Assembly (NCBI RefSeq): GCF_003570905.1
Contig: NZ_QXJM01000030.1
Span: forward strand, 1 to 64,000
Source of the DNA: Cohnella faecalis
GTDB taxonomy: Bacteria > Bacillota > Bacilli > Paenibacillales > Paenibacillaceae
Reading direction: 5' to 3'
DNA: 64,000 nt
This document shows positions 50,618 through 59,729 of the stretch, piece after piece. Position 1 is the stretch's first letter. Every line of letters starts with the position of its first letter. Made by a program: the position numbers and the translations under genes. Below the pieces are notes generated by a model. That model saw only the letters and a list, made by a program, of their open reading frames with translations. It ran no database searches and was not told the origin of the DNA.

Positions 50618-53600
50618 ATGAGTACCGGTAATCTGGCGTTGAACAAGCCGATAACGGCTACAAGCGGAACCCACCCCGCTAACGCGGCTAACGACGGCAA
50701 CGCGCAAACCTACTATGAAAGCGTTTATACGCTGCCGCAATCTTTGACGGTGGATTTGGTGTATGCCTACTCCGTGAACCGATTGATTTTGAAGATGCCG
50801 TCGAATTTTCCGGATCGAACGCTAACCCTGACGGTGCAAGGCAGCACGGACAATAGTACGTTTTTTGATATTGTGGCGTCCGCTTCGTACCCTTTTCTCG
50901 TGGCCTCGGGCAACATTGTAACGGTGACGCTGCCTGCTACCTCCGCCCGGTACGTACGGCTTTATTTTACGGGAAACACCTCGCGTACGTCGGCTCAGCT
51001 GGGGGAGCTGGAAGTGTACGCGGACAGCAATGCGGCGGACTTAATCGCAACCGACATTACGTGGTCTCCTTCGAACCCGAAGGAAGGGGATGCCGTTACG
51101 TTCAGCGCCGTCGTGAAAAATATCGGGTTGTCCGCCACTCCCGAAGGCGTCGGCCATACGGCTGCGTTCAAAATCGACGGGACGACCGTCGCTTCTACTG
51201 CCCCGTACTCCGCGTCTATTGCTCCGGGAGGGACGGCGACCTTAACCGCGACATCCGCCTGGACAGCGATTCGTTACAAATTCGACATTCAAGCGATCGT
51301 GAATTCGACAGGAACCGTCGGCGAATCGAACGCGCTCAACAACGACGACTACTTCAAGTCGTTGACCGTAGCGGGCAGCGGGTGGCAGAGCAGCTTCAAC
51401 ATCAAGGAATCGCTCGGAATTTACGAGTTTCCGGAGGAAACGATAGGCTACCCGCTTACGTTCGCAGGCTATAACGTAACGCCGGACCATATCCGGCTGC
51501 GCCAATACGGGCAGAGCAGTCCGCTCGTCTACCAGCTCGCGAACGTCTCGCTGAACGGATCGGGCTTTTTGACCGGCGCTACGATTTATTTTCGCACGGG
51601 CCTGAATTTTGGGGTCTTAAAGCGGTATACGGTGGATTGGGACAGCTCGTACTCGCCCTCCTTCGACAATCCGGTAACTTTCTCGGATAACGGAGACGGT
51701 ACGGCGACGATTGCGGGCAACGAGCAGCAAATCAAAGTGCCGTATGGCAACGTTAATTTGAATGGCGCGGCGCTCTCTTCGGTGCCGGCGCCTCTGCTCG
51801 CTCTGTCCCGCCAGCCCGGATCGTGGATCGGCAGCGGCTCGTTCTCCGCTCCGGCGGGAATTAACGTCAGCAGCTTGAACGGGAGGGTCACCGAGCAAGG
51901 TCCCTTGTTCATCAAATACACGGTCACTTATACGATTAATAACGGACGTATTTACAATGCCGAAATGACAGTGAGGCATGGCGAAAAGTACGTCACGGTA
52001 GACGAAACCTACGAAGGCTTTCTATCCAGCCACAGTGCGTTCCTCAGGTTCAGCTACAAGAACGGAGTCGATCCGGATGGCCGCATCGTCATGCAGAACG
52101 GCGGATATATCAGGACGACGTCAGGCGGGAGAAGCGGATTATACGGGGAAGGAGCGGATTCAAGCGGGAAGCTCCCGTACGAGCTCGGAATTTACGCGGT
52201 CAACTCGAACAACCTTGCCCGTTCGACATCGTTCTGGAAAGATTCCGGCTCCGAAGCCATTCTGTTCGCTACGTATCGCCTGAAAGACTGGAAGACGGAA
52301 ACCCGCCAAATTTACAACGCCTATATCAAGCAAAACCTGCGGTTCTACAGCAACGCGACGGATAAGTACATGGAGGCTTCCATCGAAGGAACGGAACGCC
52401 ATTGGGCGCTATCGGTCATTCCGCGAAGCCAGGAGGTTCTGTCCGGACGAAGAATGAGCGATATGGTCAAGCCGCCGGACGCGCTGATCGATACGGCGTG
52501 GACGAATATTCCGACCTCGGTCGGACAGCAGCCGGGAACGGCGCCGGACGTGAAGCTGTGGCAGAAGCTGGCCGATTTCAGCCTTGACGGGTACAAGGAT
52601 ATGGTGTTCGATTTCCCGGAAGACGCAAGCAGGACGCTTCCCATCCCCGGCTACAACAATGTGCCGATCGCCGATCCGAACGATTACTGGACCGACAAGT
52701 ACTCGTTCTCGCCGTTCAGGAAGTTCTATAATTTGACGGACAAATATTGGGACGTCAGCAGCGATCTCGGACCGACGGGGAATTTTGGCCGGGCGGCGCG
52801 GTATCTTTTCTCCGATTATGCGTACAATCGCGGCAATTGGGGCTACGACGAACGGAAGCGGACGCGGTCGTTGCTCGTCTTTATGGGGTATTTGGCTGCC
52901 GGGGACAACAATTTGCCGCACACGAGCATGCTCAGCGGCCACCCGAACTTCAATCTGGATGTGAAGCAGACGATAGCGCTGGCGGCGGGAGCGTTTCCTG
53001 AGCATCCTCATGCCGCCTCTTGGAAAGCTGCGTTTTTGCAGGATTACGATGAATGTTTCGCGGCTTACATGCGGCAATTCAATGCAAGCCAGCGTACGGA
53101 GGCCGGCCGCTGGTACGAAAATTTGCCGACTTACGCCAACGCGTCGCTTATGCCGATGATGGCGGCGCAAGCGTCGTTGATCTCCTACGATCAGACCGAT
53201 ATATTCGCCCATCCCGGATTCAAGACGCTGCTGCGCTGGGTGATGAATTCGCTCTCCCCGAACGAGAGGGCATCGTTCCGTACGCCCGTTCCGGTAGGCG
53301 CTCACGCAAGCGGCGGCGATCCCGGCGGCGAATTCGACGGCATCTATCGGCTGCTGGCGGATCGGGCGGCTCTCAGCGATCCGCTGCTCGGCAGCCAAAT
53401 GCTCTGGTCGGCTACGAACGGCGCCCAAGGCGTTAATCCGCAGCTTCAATCTACCGTGTATACCGACTTTGGTCCGGTTTTGCGCTACGATTTCGGCGGT
53501 CCCAACGAGGCGTTTCTCTATTTGCAGCAATTGACTGGCCCCGGCTATCGCTGGTCGCCCTCGACGAACGGAGCGGTCTATTACGCGGCGAAGGGCAAGA

Positions 53601-55303
53601 GATACAGCTGGAGCGGCGGAGAGGACAGCGGCGATTACATCGATCTGAATAAGCTGCCGCTCTTCCAGCTTAACGGGAAATCGCTTGGCGACCATAAAGC
53701 GGACGGCATTCTGTACAACTTCGGCGAAGTCCAATATTACAACGCGGCCGCCAACGGCAGCAGCGCTCCGTACTTGTCGCGAGGCATTCTGATGGTGCGC
53801 GGCGATTATATTGGCATCTACGACGACTTATCGGGAGCGGCGGCGAACGGGGCGTTCCAGTGGACGAACCGGGAGACCGGGCTGAAGGCGCGATATTACA
53901 ACAACACCGATTTCACGGATTTGCGGTCGACTCGAATCGATAACTCGCGGTTTCCCGGAACGGGAAGCTGGGGGCCGGGACTGCCGGACCCGGCGTTAAG
54001 CCCCGATACGTATTCCATCGCATGGACCGGACTCGTTTGGCCGAAATTTTCGGAGTCGTACACGTTCTCCGCAACCGTCGGCGCGGGCGATTCAGCGAAG
54101 ATTTACGTGAACGGAACGCTTGCGGTCGATACCGCCGCCGGGACGTCAACTCCGATCGCGATGTCGACAAACCAGTTCTACGAAATTCGAATCGAGTACG
54201 TGCACTACACCGGTTCCTCTTCGATTCAATGGAAGTGGAGCAGCGCATCGCAGGGTCTCACCAACGTGGATGGCCTTCTCCATCTGTCGTGGGCGTTGGA
54301 TCAAACTCCTATGATTTATACGGTCAAAGACGGGCCCGGAGACGAGTTTCATCTCGTTGCGCCTGAAGCGATATCCGTCTCGAACCAAATCTACGGGGCT
54401 ATCGTCGCAAACAACGAGTATGTGTTCGCCAGCGATACGGTGCAGAACGTCTCTTCCGGCTCCGTAGTGTTCAACGGCAGAATCGGGTACGCCGAGGCGC
54501 AGCGGATCGCGCTGTTCGACGGCACGGCAATCGGCTACGGCGATCTCGTTCTGGAACGGGCGGGAGGCGACTTCGGGGCAAGCGCCGAAGCGGTCGCCCC
54601 GGACAGGATCGAGGGCCGGATCGCCGGACGAAGCGGAGGTACTCTCACGGTGACGCTTCCGGCTGCTTTCACCGCGCAGACGGTCGCCGTTACGGTCGGC
54701 GGGAACCCGGTTCCTTCGACGAAATCGGGCAACAAAGTCGCTTTTAACGTCAGCATAGCTCAGAGCGACGGGGTGAAGGCGTACGCAATAGAGCCGGGAA
54801 CCGCGACGGAGCCGTTATTCTCCGATTCGTTCGAGGATGGCGACGCGAACGGCTGGACGGTGACTGCGGGCACCTGGAACGTCGCTCCGGCCAGTCCGGA
54901 GAAGGTTTACGCAACGACAGGCGGGGCCGTCACGGCGGGCAATGCCGCATGGAGCAGCTATCTCGTCAAGGCGAAGGTCAAGCTGGCAGGCTCCGCTACC
55001 GCTGACTTGATGGGCCGATACTCCAACGGAAACAATTTCTATTACCTCCAGCTGGACGGAGGGGCCAACCGGCTCAAGCTGTACAAAAAAGCCGGGGGCG
55101 CGGTCGCTCTGCTGAGCTCCGTCGCTTTTGCCGTGACGCCGGGCCAATGGTATGAGCTGCAGCTCGGAATGTCCGGCGCGTCGTTGTCCGGCGCCGTCGA
55201 CGGAAATAATTTGATCAGCGTAACGGACGGCTCGCTGACGGCCGGCAAAATCGGCTTAAGGAGCTCGGGAGAGGCGACCTTCGACGATATCGTCGTGTAT
55301 TGA
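50618..55303 (+). CDS. Giant multi-domain carbohydrate-active protein (F5/8C, CARDB, PA14)
   Basis: 1,561 residues, ATG 50618 behind GGAAGAGGGGGAG. Domains in order: F5/8 type C/discoidin (about 1-135, NLALNKPITATSGTHPAN... ARYVRLYF), CARDB (about 140-255), a long central part with helical-toroid look (about 640-920: RAARYLFSDYAYNRGNWGYDERK, HPHAASWKAAFLQDY) recalling heparinase/alginate-lyase folds, PA14 (about 1095-1215: GLKARYYNNTDFTDL, SYTFSATVGAGDSAKIYVNG), and a C-terminal LamG/DUF1080-like sandwich (about 1390-1560: FEDGDANGWTVTAGTWNV). Probably a polysaccharide lyase or hydrolase. Oddly it has no signal peptide. Confidence 0.75.
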   Translation: MSTGNLALNKPITATSGTHPANAANDGNAQTYYESVYTLPQSLTVDLVYAYSVNRLILKMPSNFPDRTLTLTVQGSTDNSTFFDIVASASYPFLVASGNIVTVTLPATSARYVRLYFTGNTSRTSAQLGELEVYADSNAADLIATDITWSPSNPKEGDAVTFSAVVKNIGLSATPEGVGHTAAFKIDGTTVASTAPYSASIAPGGTATLTATSAWTAIRYKFDIQAIVNSTGTVGESNALNNDDYFKSLTVAGSGWQSSFNIKESLGIYEFPEETIGYPLTFAGYNVTPDHIRLRQYGQSSPLVYQLANVSLNGSGFLTGATIYFRTGLNFGVLKRYTVDWDSSYSPSFDNPVTFSDNGDGTATIAGNEQQIKVPYGNVNLNGAALSSVPAPLLALSRQPGSWIGSGSFSAPAGINVSSLNGRVTEQGPLFIKYTVTYTINNGRIYNAEMTVRHGEKYVTVDETYEGFLSSHSAFLRFSYKNGVDPDGRIVMQNGGYIRTTSGGRSGLYGEGADSSGKLPYELGIYAVNSNNLARSTSFWKDSGSEAILFATYRLKDWKTETRQIYNAYIKQNLRFYSNATDKYMEASIEGTERHWALSVIPRSQEVLSGRRMSDMVKPPDALIDTAWTNIPTSVGQQPGTAPDVKLWQKLADFSLDGYKDMVFDFPEDASRTLPIPGYNNVPIADPNDYWTDKYSFSPFRKFYNLTDKYWDVSSDLGPTGNFGRAARYLFSDYAYNRGNWGYDERKRTRSLLVFMGYLAAGDNNLPHTSMLSGHPNFNLDVKQTIALAAGAFPEHPHAASWKAAFLQDYDECFAAYMRQFNASQRTEAGRWYENLPTYANASLMPMMAAQASLISYDQTDIFAHPGFKTLLRWVMNSLSPNERASFRTPVPVGAHASGGDPGGEFDGIYRLLADRAALSDPLLGSQMLWSATNGAQGVNPQLQSTVYTDFGPVLRYDFGGPNEAFLYLQQLTGPGYRWSPSTNGAVYYAAKGKRYSWSGGEDSGDYIDLNKLPLFQLNGKSLGDHKADGILYNFGEVQYYNAAANGSSAPYLSRGILMVRGDYIGIYDDLSGAAANGAFQWTNRETGLKARYYNNTDFTDLRSTRIDNSRFPGTGSWGPGLPDPALSPDTYSIAWTGLVWPKFSESYTFSATVGAGDSAKIYVNGTLAVDTAAGTSTPIAMSTNQFYEIRIEYVHYTGSSSIQWKWSSASQGLTNVDGLLHLSWALDQTPMIYTVKDGPGDEFHLVAPEAISVSNQIYGAIVANNEYVFASDTVQNVSSGSVVFNGRIGYAEAQRIALFDGTAIGYGDLVLERAGGDFGASAEAVAPDRIEGRIAGRSGGTLTVTLPAAFTAQTVAVTVGGNPVPSTKSGNKVAFNVSIAQSDGVKAYAIEPGTATEPLFSDSFEDGDANGWTVTAGTWNVAPASPEKVYATTGGAVTAGNAAWSSYLVKAKVKLAGSATADLMGRYSNGNNFYYLQLDGGANRLKLYKKAGGAVALLSSVAFAVTPGQWYELQLGMSGASLSGAVDGNNLISVTDGSLTAGKIGLRSSGEATFDDIVVY

Positions 55304-55324
55304 TCCGATCGCGCCCGGAAGCCA

Positions 55325-55365
55325 AACGAACCTCCGTCCGCCTGAATAGCGGTCGGAGGTTCGTT
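55325..55365. terminator. Bidirectional terminator
   Basis: 12-bp outer stem (55325-55336 with 55354-55365) plus inner CCGC/GCGG, between convergent genes. Confidence 0.85.
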
Positions 55366-55382
55366 ATGAGGCTTCGCTTTGC

Positions 55383-56533
55383 TCACAAGTACCATGCGGA
55401 ATGCGTATAAGCCCATGCACCGGCAAAAGAAAGCCCGGCAAATCCGGCAACGATAAGCCAGCGCAGCTGTTTGGTGCGAATAACGGCAATGGCGGCGTAG
55501 ACCGGAAAAAATACGCTCAAATATCGGAACGTGCTGTGCATGGGGGAATTCTCGGTCCCGAAGCTGAACGTGAGAAGGATGCCTGAGAGAACGAATAAAA
55601 CGGCCCCCACTTATGCCAAGCGCGGCGAAAGGGAACTTTCCAGATCGTTACGGCTCCCCAAAAAGCAAACAGCAAAGAGACGATAAGCAACGGGAGCTTC
55701 ATGATTTGTATGCCGCCCGACATCGCGTCTTTCAAGCCCTCGATGACCTGCTTCCAAGGCAGCACCCAGTAGTGATCCCAATCCTTGGATTGCGTCGCCG
55801 AGAACGCGAAAGGATCGCCGAACTTGCCGTTTAAGTACGTCATGTACGCAAGCAAACCGATGAGCAGGCTTCCTCCCCAGAGCAAGGCCCTCAAGGAGGT
55901 TTTCCAATCTGCTCGCAAGACGGAGTAAACGAGAAGAGCAAGCGGAAAAAAACCGAACGTTAACGCAGTGGCGCGAGTGGAGGATAGAATGGCCGCAAAC
56001 AGCGCCGCCCAGCCCCATTTTTTTTGAGCCGCCATTTCCAAGGACGCGAGGGAGAATAGAACGGTCCAAAGCTCCGTATATAAGGTAGAGTAGTATATCG
56101 CGGCCGGATTTAGCACGAACAGCCATATGGCGGTCCGGGTTTGACTCGCATTCAGATTCATTCTGACGAAAAATTTTTTTAAGAGGTGCAGGCAGCATAC
56201 GAAAGCAATCTGATTCGCGAGGAGGACTAGATAAGGGTTCGACAACACTCTGATCAGCAAAGGCAGGAAGGGAAAGAAGGCCGTCGCTTTTCTGTCCTGA
56301 TAGCCGTTGTTCGCGATGTCCATGTACCATAAGCTGTCCCATTGGAACCAGAAATGGGCTCGATCGCCGAATTCCATCGTATCTTTGGCAACGGACTTGA
56401 AGTAAGGAAGGTAAGTTGCCGCAACGAGGATAATGAGATTTACGAGAACGGGCCAAACCCACCAGCGCATTTCGCGCTTTCGAGCCAATCCCAGCGACGC
56501 CCTGCTTCCAACGTTTACTTCAGCGGTTTTCAT
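55383..56533 (-). CDS. PIG-V-like mannosyltransferase family membrane protein (one apparent frameshift)
   Basis: About 383 residues after restoring one G in the run at about 55604-55608 (HKWGAVLFVLSG). ATG 56533 with GAGG upstream. About ten membrane helices; signature FQWDSLWYMDIANNGYQ (lumenal catalytic Asp region), FFPFLPLLIRVL and LNPAAIYYSTLYTE match the PIG-V/mannosyltransferase family using polyprenyl-phosphate sugars. It starts 9 bp after the GT2 gene, which would make the lipid-linked sugar donor. Confidence 0.75.
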
Positions 56534-56542
56534 AGGTTTTCC

Positions 56543-57574
56543 TCACCTCATCATTGGAGATAAACCGATACTTGTCTGTTCCGCAGAGGCTTCTTCGCGC
56601 TCCGTTCGAGCTAGTCCGGCCTCCGCGTCGATATGGTAGCGAGGACGGCGCTTGGTCTCGATGTACACTTTGCCGATGTATTCTCCAATCAGACCGATGC
56701 TCATGAGCTGGATGCCCCCGATAAACCAGATGGACAAAATAAGGGAAGCCCAGCCCGACACGGAGTGGCCGGAAAGCTTGCTGATCAGCGCGTACAGGCC
56801 GAAGAAGATGCTGAGCAAAAAGACGATGAAGCCTGTCACAGTAACCATCCGAATGGGAGTGACGCTGAGGGAAGTAATTCCGTCGAAGGCGAAGGAGAGC
56901 ATTTTTTTCAGAGGGTACTTGGATTCGCCGGCCGCCCGTTCAGCCCGGTTGTAGTAGACGGTGGCATGGCGCAGACCGACCATGGGGACCAATCCTCTTA
57001 TGAACAAATTGCTTTCTTCGTATTTTTCGAGGTTGTCCAACGCCCTTCTGCTCATGAGCCGATAGTCCGCATGGTTGTAGACGATGTTGGCGCCCATCTT
57101 GACCATGAGCTTGTAGAACGATTCGGCCGTCTGGCGCTTGAAGTAGGTATCTGTGCTGCGCTTCTCCCTTACTCCGTATACGACATCGCAGCCCGCATGG
57201 AAGTGGATAACCATGTCCCTGATGATAGAGGGATCGTCCTGCAAATCCGCATCGATGGAGACGACGCAATCGGCGAACGCTTTCGCTTTCATCAAGCCGG
57301 CCCACAGCGCTTTTTGGTGCCCTGCGTTGCGTGCGAGCTTTAGTCCCGCGATGTGGCGGCTCGAAGCCTGATGCTGGGCAATCAAGCTCCATGTATTGTC
57401 CTTGCTGCCGTCGTCGACGAAAAGAAGGAAGCTTTCTTCCGAAATCAGCTCCTTGAGCTTTAAGTTGTCGAGCACTGCGGCCAACTGGGCCACGGTCATC
57501 GATAAGACAGGTTCTTCATTATAGCAGGGGACAACGATTGCCAATACGGGGCTGCCGCCATTCCGATTTTTCAT
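56543..57574 (-). CDS. GT2 polyprenyl-phosphate glycosyltransferase (GtrB/DPM-like)
   Basis: 343 residues, ATG 57574. GT-A domain with VVPCYNEEPVLS, FVDDGSKDNTW, LARNAGHQKALWAGL and the DxD-type DADLQDDP; YNHADYRLMSRRALD in the acceptor region; two C-terminal membrane helices (IRMVTVTGFIVFLLSIFFGL, ASLILSIWFIGGIQLMSIGLIGEYIGKVY). Transfers a sugar from a nucleotide donor to undecaprenyl phosphate. Forms an operon with the PIG-V-like enzyme. Promoter overlapped by an XRE-type dyad. Confidence 0.9.
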   Translation of the reverse strand: MKNRNGGSPVLAIVVPCYNEEPVLSMTVAQLAAVLDNLKLKELISEESFLLFVDDGSKDNTWSLIAQHQASSRHIAGLKLARNAGHQKALWAGLMKAKAFADCVVSIDADLQDDPSIIRDMVIHFHAGCDVVYGVREKRSTDTYFKRQTAESFYKLMVKMGANIVYNHADYRLMSRRALDNLEKYEESNLFIRGLVPMVGLRHATVYYNRAERAAGESKYPLKKMLSFAFDGITSLSVTPIRMVTVTGFIVFLLSIFFGLYALISKLSGHSVSGWASLILSIWFIGGIQLMSIGLIGEYIGKVYIETKRRPRYHIDAEAGLARTEREEASAEQTSIGLSPMMR

Positions 57575-57606
57575 TCTTCCACCGACCCATCGAACGCATA
57601 TTTTTG

Positions 57607-57640
57607 TATACATTCTGTATCATTAATCATTTGGTGTCAA
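57607..57640 (-). promoter_or_regulatory. Promoter and XRE-type operator of the GT2/PIG-V operon
   Basis: Minus strand: TTGACA (57640-57635), 13 bp, dyad GATACAGAATGTATA (plus-strand TATACATTCTGTATC, 57607-57621). One base different from the acyltransferase site and at identical distance from TTGACA. Confidence 0.7.
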
Positions 57641-57786
57641 TATGCAGATCTCATGTTTGCGATGAACAAAGGGGGAAGCGGACTGTGAATATCGATTCAA
57701 AGAGTCGCCCGGATAGTCGGATTCGTTATAAAAACAGGATAATCGACAAAATAAACAGCAAAAATAAGACTTGATACTCCCAGTTG

Positions 57787-57819
57787 TCGACACCCTTCGC
57801 GAGTTCTGTCCATTATAAT
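57787..57819 (+). promoter_or_regulatory. Promoter of the small gene at 57.87 kb
   Basis: TATAAT at 57814-57819 with upstream TCGACACCCT at 57787-57796, matching the element at 50384-50416. Confidence 0.5.
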
Positions 57820-57870
57820 ATATTTAGTTTATACGGAATCATTTTCCAGAGAGAGGATTTGGATGCGGAG

Positions 57871-58017
57871 ATGGCGAGGGATCTGCGCTTGGAATCATCC
57901 GAGGAGAATCGTCCGGTTGAGATCGACATTCATAGAATCTTAATACAGCTCGGAATAGATCGGGATCGATGGCCTGAGGAATGGACAGACAGCGATGAAG
58001 TAAAGCTGTCTTCCTAA
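57871..58017 (+). CDS. Small acidic protein of unknown function
   Basis: 48 residues from ATG 57871, or 52 from TTG 57859 nearer to AGAGAGGA. Charged sequence (ARDLRLESSEENRPVEIDIH, LIQLGIDRDRWPEEW). No family recognised. Support comes from a clear promoter before it and a strong terminator after it, both close. Confidence 0.55.
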   Translation: MARDLRLESSEENRPVEIDIHRILIQLGIDRDRWPEEWTDSDEVKLSS

Positions 58018-58027
58018 TCGGATGCAT

Positions 58028-58061
58028 AAGAAAAACCTCAAGCGGACTTGAGGTTTTTCTT
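58028..58061. terminator. Bidirectional terminator
   Basis: Perfect 15-bp stem AAGAAAAACCTCAAG / CTTGAGGTTTTTCTT with CGGA loop, between the small + gene and the convergent XRE gene. Confidence 0.9.
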
Positions 58062-58103
58062 AATTTATGGACGAGGTTCGGACTCGATTAGTCAAAGTGG
58101 ATG

Positions 58104-58475
58104 TTAATTCATGGAGCGTTCCGCGCGAATGAAGGCAATGAAGCGCTTCGCTTCGTCGGCGGTAAGCTGTCGACCGTCAATCGTCAGAACGAATTTATCC
58201 AGAAGCTGGTCGGCGTTCGAAAGCTCCAGCTGATCCGCGAATTGTCTGACTTCGGTATCCAGCGTCATATTCGGTTGAAAGGTCCGTCCGACAAGATAAT
58301 CGATGGATACTTGGAATAAATCGGCGAGCTTGGTCAGCGTGTCGGCGTCGGGCTCTCTCCGATTCTTCTCGTAGTGAGACAAAGCTGCGCGCGAGATGCC
58401 GAGGGAAGAGGATAATTCTTCTTGCGTCCATCCGCGTTGATCCCGAAGGGACGCGATGCGGGTGCCAATGCTCAT
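58104..58475 (-). CDS. XRE-family transcriptional regulator
   Basis: 123 residues from ATG 58475 (AAGGAGGG 7 nt upstream). [63 protein letters not shown]. The C-terminal 55 residues (about 69-123) probably dimerise. A TATACA-N3-TGTATC dyad overlaps the -10 of its own promoter and recurs in the promoters of neighbouring envelope genes, so it is the prime candidate for the regulator of the 50-63 kb region. Confidence 0.9.
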   Translation of the reverse strand: MSIGTRIASLRDQRGWTQEELSSSLGISRAALSHYEKNRREPDADTLTKLADLFQVSIDYLVGRTFQPNMTLDTEVRQFADQLELSNADQLLDKFVLTIDGRQLTADEAKRFIAFIRAERSMN

Positions 58476-58582
58476 TAATTTTCCCTCCTTCACCTGTCTG
58501 TCTTCATCATAATATGAAAACGCTACATTTTCATCAATTGTTACAAAACGTCGCAATTTCGCAATCGCTTTCCTTGTTCTAT

Positions 58583-58599
58583 ATTATACACATTGTATC
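58583..58599 (-). promoter_or_regulatory. Autoregulatory operator/promoter of the XRE gene
   Basis: Plus-strand TATACACATTGTATC (58585-58599), a perfect ATACA-N3-TGTAT dyad, overlapping a minus-strand TATAAT at 58588-58583. Start codon about 108 bp downstream. Confidence 0.7.
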
Positions 58600-58853
58600 T
58601 AAAAAATATCCTATTCGTCTGATATAAAACGAAATAGGCTCGTTTTGAAACGAAATGGCGCAAAAAGAGCTTCCCGAAGCTGTCTCGCGACGGCTTGTAC
58701 GGTAAGCTCTTTTCATTGCCGATTTTCAAGCCGAACTCAACGTCGAATGGCCAGCTGCGCTTATTGCCGGGTATTCCCGCTTAGCTGCTTCGTTTGCGCG
58801 TCGCAGCCATACTTTGTTTGGTTGCTTGGGCTGCTCGGCTTCTTTCGAGCGCA

Positions 58854-59363
58854 ATAGCCAATAAGTGTTGGGCTACAGCAGCGGAGATGCGTCACAGTGA
58901 GCCAGTAGCCAATAAATGTTGGGCTACAGCGGCGGATATGCGTCACAGCGAGCCAGTAGCCAATAAGTGTTGGGCTACAGCGGCGGAGATGCGTCACAGC
59001 GAGCCAGTAGCCAATAAATGTTGGGCTACAGCAGCGGATATGCGTCACAGTGAGCTAGTAGCCAATAAATGTTGGGCTACAGCAGCGGATATGCGTCACA
59101 GTGAGCCAGTAGCCAATAAATGTTGGGCTACAGCGGCGGATATGCGTCACAGTGAGCCAGTAGCCAATAAGTGTTGGGCTACAGCGGCGGATATGCGTCA
59201 CAGCGAGCCAGTAGCCAATAAGTGTTGGGCTACAGCAGCGGAGATGCGTCACAACGAGCCAGTAGTCAATAAGTGTTGGGCTACAGCAGCGGAGATGCGT
59301 CACAGCGAGCCAGTAGCCAATAAATGTTGGGCTACAGCGGCGGAGATGCGCTACAGCGAGCTA
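58854..59363. repeat. Tandem 51-bp hairpin repeats, cluster 3 (10 units)
   Basis: Units start every 51 bp from 58854 to 59313. Each is GTAGCCA-N9-GGGCTAC followed by a 28-bp linker (AGCGGCGGAGATGCGTCAC, AGCGAGCCA). Units differ at only a few positions (AAGTG/AAATG, GCGG/GCAG, GAG/GAT). Because 51 is a multiple of three, both strands stay open; the resulting 17-residue peptide repeats are judged not to be real proteins. Confidence 0.92.
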
Positions 59364-59378
59364 ATAGACGATCCGCGC

Positions 59379-59455
59379 CTAGCCCCACGTTACACCGCTA
59401 GCCCCACGTTACACCCCTAGCCCTACGTTACACACCCAACCCTACGTTCAGCTGC
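59379..59455. repeat. Short 19-bp tandem repeat
   Basis: CTAGCCCCACGTTACACC-type unit at 59379, 59398, 59417 and (degenerate) 59436, adjoining cluster 3. The rest of 59456-59690 shows nothing recognisable. Confidence 0.7.
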
Positions 59456-59691
59456 AAAACATACATTTACTTTTAGGATAGATCGGTATTCGAACGATAT
59501 TATCTGCAGAAGGTACATGTACTAAGGTCGTTTTTAGCGCTCAGCACCGAAATGACAAAAAATAACGGTACTTTTTGCAGCACAATCCCATCGGCGCGGC
59601 TCTCCGGGATGGATAGTTGTATCTATTACAGTTAAACAACTGCCCGTCAGCAAACAGAGGCGCGCCCCCCCCATCCGATACCGACGCAAAT

Positions 59692-59720
59692 TCCTTCGAC
59701 GTCCAGAGGACGCCGAAGGA
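59692..59720 (-). terminator. Terminator of the GH-like gene
   Basis: TCCTTCGACGTCC/GGACGCCGAAGGA stem with AGA loop, 9 bp beyond the stop codon of the minus-strand gene; T-tract weak. Confidence 0.6.
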
Positions 59721-59729
59721 GTCAACGGT

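Noticed and set aside
58854..59363. CRISPR array
   Set aside because: Repeats are directly tandem; the 28-bp 'spacers' are nearly identical between units and no cas genes are nearby.
58794..59420. 208-residue repeat protein
   Set aside because: Pure product of the 51-bp array; no RBS, also open on the opposite strand.
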